Source of the DNA: Baylisascaris procyonis
Lineage: Eukaryota; Nematoda; Chromadorea; Rhabditida; Ascarididae
NCBI GenBank assembly: GCA_037389465.1
Contig: JAZARR010000032.1
Coordinates: forward strand, 1,984,001 to 2,048,000
Length of the DNA stretch: 64,000 nucleotides
Reading direction: 5' to 3'
Shown here: one piece after another, positions 21,612 through 64,000 of the stretch
Layout: each line of letters begins with the position of its first letter
Numbering within the stretch: position 1 is the stretch's first letter
The notes under the pieces: model-generated
What the model saw: the letters and a program-made list of their open reading frames with translations, nothing else
Database searches by the model: none
What the model was told of the DNA's origin: nothing
Program-made: the position numbers and the translations under genes

Positions 21612-23854
21612 AAATTAAAAGAAGAAGATTATTTCAATATTTATGAATAATCCTTATCAATTCTAATCATTTCAGACATCAAATACATATCCATCGCGTA
21701 TATCACGTGCATGCTACTTCAGTCCAGTACAATGTCTTCTCATGAAAAAAGAGAATGGAATGAACGATCTAATAAAAGTTTGTTGCTTCATTTGGTTATA
21801 ATTACAACTATTAAACCTTCAAAATTATATTTGGAAGATGTTAAAGGATTGCAATATACATTCAAAATCATACTTGAATGATGCGAATGCATTAAATTGA
21901 TGATTTAAATGCAAAAATATTGAAGTTTAGATTGAACGATCCTACAAAATTAGGCTTGTGCTGTGATTTCTATGAGAGGCTGATAAAAAGTGAAAATATT
22001 TCCTTCGAAAGACTTGTAGATCACTAGAGTTTATTTGGCTTATTTTAATCCACTTATGAATATTTCGGGCGAATATGATGATATTTGTTTTCTTAAAAGA
22101 AAACGCGCTTATGAAAATGTACTTAAATAGTTGCTCATTGAGTTTGTTGATCAAACGAAAAGATATTTGAAGGAAAATTGAAGAAATTTATCGAGAAAAT
22201 AAGATTATTAGAATAATATAAGCAAAAATTTTTGCATAAATAGAATATTTACCCTAATCGTGACGCAATTATTTCATCCCACAGTGGAATTCATTGGAAC
22301 CGTTTAAAAAAAAATTCACTAAAAATTTGTAAAACTCATTTTTTTATTCAAATAAAATAAGAAATGTGGGAAGTGAATAATTGAAATCATTTTGGAGAGA
22401 ATTAACTTCGATGTTTTTATAGAATTGGCTTTTTTTTGATTCGCCTAGAAAATTTATACTTTATTATTAAAAATCAGTAAAAATCATGTATTTCTTAGAG
22501 ATTTGTTTATTGATCGTATGTTGTAGAGTGATGTTTTTACTCATTAACGAATCATTGGGTAATGAGTGATTTAATGAGTTATCGAGTTATAGAGATTAAC
22601 GAATAAGTCAATTCCGAATTGAATTTCTCTATGCTTATTTATAAAAGAGATTGAAGGAGGAGGGAAGGGGGAAAGAATAAATTTTCGGTCAGTAATTTGC
22701 GAGACAAAGTGAAATCCCATAAATGAAATCTCCGAGGGATCGGCTATTTTGTGCTCATCTCTATTTCCATAGAATACACAAAATTTAATGAGCATTTTTC
22801 CATCTGTTCGACCAAATAATTCGATTTTGCAAACCAAATCATTTATGAAGTACGGAAGCTTTTGTATACAACTATTGTTTCAATGAAATCTCCTCGACTT
22901 AAAAAAAATTTTTCACTGAATTGCGAGTGGTTTCATTTTCGCAATTACATTTTGCCGGATATTCGATGAAGTTTAAAAAAAAAACATCGAATAAACATCG
23001 CTATTGCCTTCATTTATATCAATTTTCAATGCGGCAATTAAATTCGATGATAGTGGATCTCGTTGAAAAATGCTCAAGATGATCATTTCCGTAATTTTAC
23101 AGCATTGTCCTCATTGCAATCTTGAGCTAGAACAACCCAACAGAAAGACTTATTTACATACATATGCATTAATATAGTGTCATCGTAATGCACTTTGCAA
23201 GTGCAAATTTTCAAAGTGCATTGAAGTATGAGCCGTTCGATGAATATGAAAGTAAATTTTGCGATCGCGGCACATAGTTTTTTTTTCGTATTAAAAAAAT
23301 TTTTTTTGTTGTTCAAAAATTCAACTTCTGTGAGTTATTACCACATTTTATTCATTTTTTAAATTGATCTTTGATGCATTTGAATTTTTATGCGATCGTT
23401 TTTTCACTCGCTGTTTATGGGCATCTATTCTTGCATCCCATACCATAATAGTTTATTCAGAAAAAAAACACCATTCATGAGGAGTATGGTGGTGTTTTAA
23501 TGCTCTCTAACAATTCACATTTTCGGCATCAGTGAGGCGAATTTATTATTTATGAATGCGAATGCTGTAGATCGTATATTCTACCGTGATCGCATTGATA
23601 TCCTATCGAATCTGGTGGAAAATTTTACGAAACTTTGCAGCTAAAGATGCATATTCTTAAACGGTGCTTTTTATGAGCTCTTCACTTAATTTACTTTGAA
23701 ATCTTCAGTTAATTTACATGTGATCATAAAATTTCAGATTGGACAAGCGTATGATGTGATATCGGGCAATCAATCGCCACAACTTGAACCTGCTATCACC
23801 GGTAGTAATTTTGGTAGGGGATGGGCACTTCCACAACGTTATAGGCCTGGATAA
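20906..23854 (+). CDS. Preproneuropeptide with allatostatin-C-like disulphide peptide
   Basis: Four exons encode 143 residues: 20906-20994 (29 codons + 2), 21292-21415 (1 + 41), 21676-21777 (34) and 23738-23854 (38 + TAA). Phases 2, 0 and 0 agree, and three acceptors are TTTCAG. Residues 1-20 form a clear signal peptide (MRMRCYLITFCVILIPFVKA). Exon 2 is a helical spacer (FIEQLAGFSALMRGAQLLRE). Exon 3 holds SRISR, then ACYFSPVQCLLM, then KK. This is one peptide between basic cleavage sites, with two Cys spaced to form a six-residue ring. Arthropod allatostatin C is CYFNPISC, so five of the eight ring positions match and the S/N and V/I changes are conservative. Exon 4 encodes a Gly/Pro-rich tail (GRGWALPQRYRPG) and is the least certain part; without it, exon 3 reads into a stop soon after its donor. 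The mature peptide would be secreted and act on a GPCR; the receptor assignment is inference. Confidence 0.78.
21577..21609. repeat. (TA)n microsatellite
   Basis: This is a TA run of about 33 bp in the second intron of the neuropeptide gene. Confidence 0.95.
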
Positions 23855-26800
23855 TGGAGTCTACTTCCTCCTCCCATGGCCTTACGAGTATTTCAACGCA
23901 TCATGTCGAAGAGAATGCTGTATGCATAAAGGATGCAAATATGTCGATGATATTTTCTCGATTCTTGATGACATTGCAACCGCTTTCACTATAAACAAAG
24001 AAATTTCCACTTTTTACTTCAACATTTTCATTTGTTCACCATTACGCTGGCTCACTTCGCCGATCAAATTTTAGTGTAACAATAGTAATGATATGCAAAT
24101 TTAGTGATATATGTGATGATATGCAAATTTGGTGATATACATGACTATATGTCAGTCAGGTTAGATAAAAACGAGATATATATTTCTTTTATTGAATTTA
24201 AAAAATGTGGTGATATTTATTTATTCAACTCTCAGTCATATTATTTATTTATTTTATACTAATAACGATTCGATTTTTTTTGTAAGTGGAGAAAGTATTT
24301 CAATTGCATAGCACTATTTTTGATTAGACTTTCAGGAAGTTATAAGCTTCTGTACGGAAGGTCAGATAAGATTATTATTATTTCTGGATGAGAAAAGATC
24401 ATCTCCAGGATCCAGCTCCTGATCACCTATTCGGCTGAGATTATTTCTGAATTATTTTTGGTATCGTGCCTGTGTAAAATATATTTTTAACGAATCGACA
24501 AAAATTACTGATAAACGAAGTGAGTTCTGCGCAATTCAATACACAATGATTTGATTTGTTAGATATAGCGGAAATAATATTATAAATATAAGACATTGAT
24601 CAAGCCCGACTGATGTTTCATCCGCTTCGAAGGAATGAATACAGTCGTTAAATAAGTATTCGCCTCTATTTACTTCGTTATCATTGGAGTCTAATAAATA
24701 TTGGCATAATTTGTGTTATATCAGCGTTTGTCAGCATTTATCAATCAACGAATGATTGGCCCGATCAGTTTGTTGTGAAATAAATCGATAGATTCGAATA
24801 TCGGATGCTTTCTTTTCAGAAAGAAGTAAGCAAACAATGAAAATATTCGTAAAAATAATGAGAAAAAAGGCGATAGGAGGAATGAGATGAGAAATAAAGG
24901 CAATTTATGTCTTCCAGCTCTCAGTAGCTTTCAGTATATTTCAAGTTTAACCATAACATTTCATAAAAATTTGTCCCGCTTTCTACCGTCATTTAAATAG
25001 CGATGAAGCAAGAAAATTTGCATTAGTTGTTTTTGCATGATGCTTCGAGATTTATTGGCGTGAAAGTTTTATTCTTGACTCTCTTAGTAAAATTTCTTTA
25101 AAATATATGACCAAATACATATAAATGAAAGCAATCTTCAAGCGCCTTAAGAAGCGAATATGACGCAATGTATTATTTGTAACTGTTTTGTGGGGAAAAT
25201 AAAGGAAATATTTTGTAGTTGCTAAACGTCGATTTGAATTGCAAGCATATAATTTCTTTGTAAGATAACTCAAAAGTGTTATTACCGATTGGAATTCAAA
25301 AATATTTAGAAATTGAGAACAATAAAATTCTTTTAAGAGTTTTTAATAATTTTTTTAGCTTCCATCATTCTTTGGCCGATATTACAAATTTTTCTTGCTT
25401 TACACTAATTCTCTCCATAAATATGGCTTTTTCTTTGAATTTTGAATTATTCTGTTAGGCAGTAATAAAAGTGAAGCGATATATAGAGAAAATGCTCGTG
25501 TGCTGAAGATTGACCACAGAAACGGTGCAACAACATATCTTTTAAGTTGATCTTCAAAAGTCGATCGCCTATAATATTGATTATTCAGTGTTGATCAAAA
25601 TCGATCAAATGGCGATGAAAAATTCACTGATATTTAGTGATAAGATTGCACACACCTAACGCAACCTCTGAAAATATTTTGCTAGTTCTAATTTCGCCCT
25701 CAAATTCGCAATTACAGGGAGCATTGTTTGCAATTCGATTAATGCAGCTAATCTTTTTTAGATACTAGATTTCAAGTACTTATAGCTTTTGCATGTTAAG
25801 TTTGATAGCCTTATGCTCAAGTGGAAAAAAAAAAGAAGCAATTTCCTATTAAAGAATGAATGATAATCTTCGTATCTCTCAAGACACGCAAGTTGCCTAG
25901 AGCGAAAAAAAATAACCACTTAAAACGTAAGCTTATAAGCAAAAACAAATAGACTAGGAGAAAATTTCAACTATAGCATTAACAAATATAGTTTATCTAT
26001 CGAAATATGCTTATATCGTCGATCATTTCCTTCCATCATTGTTCTTTCGATGCATTCAGACGAACTTATTACTTTTGATCGTTTGATTGCGGAATGTTGT
26101 TTGTGTTCATTAAAAATAACAACACGATACTACGTGAATAGTAACCTCACAAATTCTGCGGTAATTTTTATGCTGAGGTTTTCCTATGCTATCATGGAAT
26201 ATCCTTCATCGCTAATATTCGCTTTCATAGTATTTTTGAGGTATTCACATTTCCTCGTCAATATTGGAATGAAATGATTTTCTTTTTAGAACCTCAAAAT
26301 CATTTGAAAGCATTTATTAACTAATCCTTTTTTGTCTCCTCCAATTTCTTTGCCTTTTCTTGCACCAAAACTTTGCAAGTGTGAGAAATTTTTGGTGCTT
26401 TGGTGATGTGGATTTTTATATATTACTGCAGTTGTTGTTTCTGCAGAAGAAAAAAATAGGGAATTTAGAGACGGATGGGGGAGGGAGGAGAGAAGGGAAA
26501 GGTGAAGGCACAGGTGTGGTGTCAAAATTTCGGCCTATATCAAGAAGTGTTTTATCGTCGCATAATTATTGACTAATGTGTGATACGCGTGCGATTATAA
26601 AGTTCCATGATGCCAGCCAAATACGATTGCTTTCCGAAGTTGCGATTCCAATAATATCCCTTTCAAATGTGCCCAATTATGCATAGACCTTCCAGATTAT
26701 TTCTAAATTACCTCAATTCTTTTTATATATTATTATAGGAGATTTACATGTGATGCGCGTTAGGATACAATCCGGTTTGTACGTGTCTATTAACTCTCAC

Positions 26801-27446
26801 CATTCGAACATTTTCATTTTCAGTTCAGTTTTTGTTTGATGATTTTGTAGTAAACACATTGTCGTATTTTCGTTGCATTTATGACATTTCAACGAAAATC
26901 TATGTATGCATTTATTAAATGCTCTTGGGGGTAAAACATCGAAGAAATATTCTTAAAAAAATTTGATAAGAAAAAATTTTATTATTAAATTTCAATTCCG
27001 ATACGCTTAGAACTTAATCCGACTACTAAATGATAATCTCAAGAAAATTGAAATTGTACAACTTTCCACATTTAAATCATAAATAAATCTTTTAGCAATA
27101 TTTTCATGAAAATCGATCGATTCATTGACCTCTTATGAAGGATAAAAATTGAAAAAAAAAACACACATTTTGCGCTCGAATTTCAATTCATTGATAAATT
27201 TCCTTTGAATAAAGTGTATTCGATAAGTAAATATAATTTAATAATTCATCAGCTATAGTTTAATGAAGTCATTAATTTCTACATACATTAATAGATTTAT
27301 TAATATAATGAGCGGATTTTTGCAATAGTGGAAAAGTGCATTATTAGTAGCGAAACGTCTTGATTATAAAATTTAGAAATGCCTCTCAATGAGCAGAAAA
27401 CAATCAAAGTTTGAACAACGATGAAATAATGTAGTAAATAAAAAAT
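23855..27446. other. Convergent intergenic region
   Basis: This region separates the 3' ends of the plus-strand neuropeptide gene and the minus-strand sorb-1 gene. It is AT-rich. At about 24090-24146 there is a two-unit direct repeat containing GATATGCAAATTT. No supportable exon was found. Confidence 0.55.
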
Positions 27447-63730
<36,284 letters not shown>

Positions 63731-63760
63731 ACCTGCCAGATGGATTGCTCCTGAAAGCAA
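63731..63760 (-). promoter_or_regulatory. sorb-1: Candidate spliced-leader acceptor and 5' UTR of sorb-1
   Basis: GTTGCTTTCAG ends at 63751, giving a 20-nt leader before the ATG. A strong acceptor this close to a start, with no upstream exon seen in the remaining 250 bp, fits trans-splicing. A cis-spliced upstream exon outside the window is the alternative. Confidence 0.45.
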
Positions 63761-64000
63761 CAACGCTCAGCTGCACCACATAAACTCACACCTTCACTGC
63801 ATCCTCACCTCCTCTCTTAATCCCGCTGTTCCGTTCCAATTCTACTAGCTAGCAGATGAAGCATATTTTTATCGGCGGGCTCATTGCCGTTAAGTTATCA
63901 TAAACAAACTACCGTAGATATTGCGTAGCTACACTCTTTTTTCTGGGTGCGTGTAGTGTGAATAATGCTATGCAGCTAATAGGAACATGTGAATCCCGAT

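Overview
This window is eukaryotic and most likely nematode. It is AT-rich, the genes are split into short exons with TTTCAG-type acceptors and variable introns, some start codons sit a few bases after an acceptor-like AG (as at spliced-leader sites), and long (TA)n runs are scattered throughout. A spirurid (clade III) nematode would fit, but the species cannot be named from the sequence. No bacterial operons, rRNA or CRISPR arrays are present. All gene models were built by hand from reading frame, splice signals and intron phase, without transcript data.

Region 1 (1-11 kb) holds compact minus-strand genes. These are a small single-pass membrane protein (1096-2436, 5' end open), a fragment of an unidentified gene (4115-5112), a BTB-domain protein in four exons (6013-8803), and an unidentified protein of about 277 residues in four exons (9155-10773). 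A tRNA-derived SINE tail lies at the left edge and a perfect-length 4 x 50 bp tandem repeat at 3891-4090.

Region 2 (11-27 kb) is repeat-rich and gene-poor. It has a GC-richer SINE cluster (13.2-14.0 kb), an unassigned terminal exon (14203-14355, minus), a possible small plus-strand gene (15552-16221), and a large imperfect inverted repeat (about 18.42-19.04 and 19.65-20.28 kb). It ends with a plus-strand, four-exon preproneuropeptide gene (20906-23854). Its predicted product carries a signal peptide and one disulphide-ring peptide, CYFSPVQC, resembling arthropod allatostatin C (CYFNPISC). This is the most interesting object in the window.

Region 3 (27.4-63.75 kb) is one minus-strand gene, the sorbin/CAP/vinexin-family adaptor (sorb-1 in C. 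elegans naming). I reconstruct 16 exons, 3168 nt of CDS and 1055 residues. The order is a variable N-terminus built from small phase-0 exons, the SoHo domain, a long linker with a CxxC pair and a coiled coil, then three SH3 domains. Every junction keeps frame. Its large introns contain microsatellites, a possible nested gene or pseudogene (29.79-30.75 kb) and several weakly supported exon-like frames. The neuropeptide gene and sorb-1 are convergent. Apart from this, I see no evidence that neighbouring genes act together.
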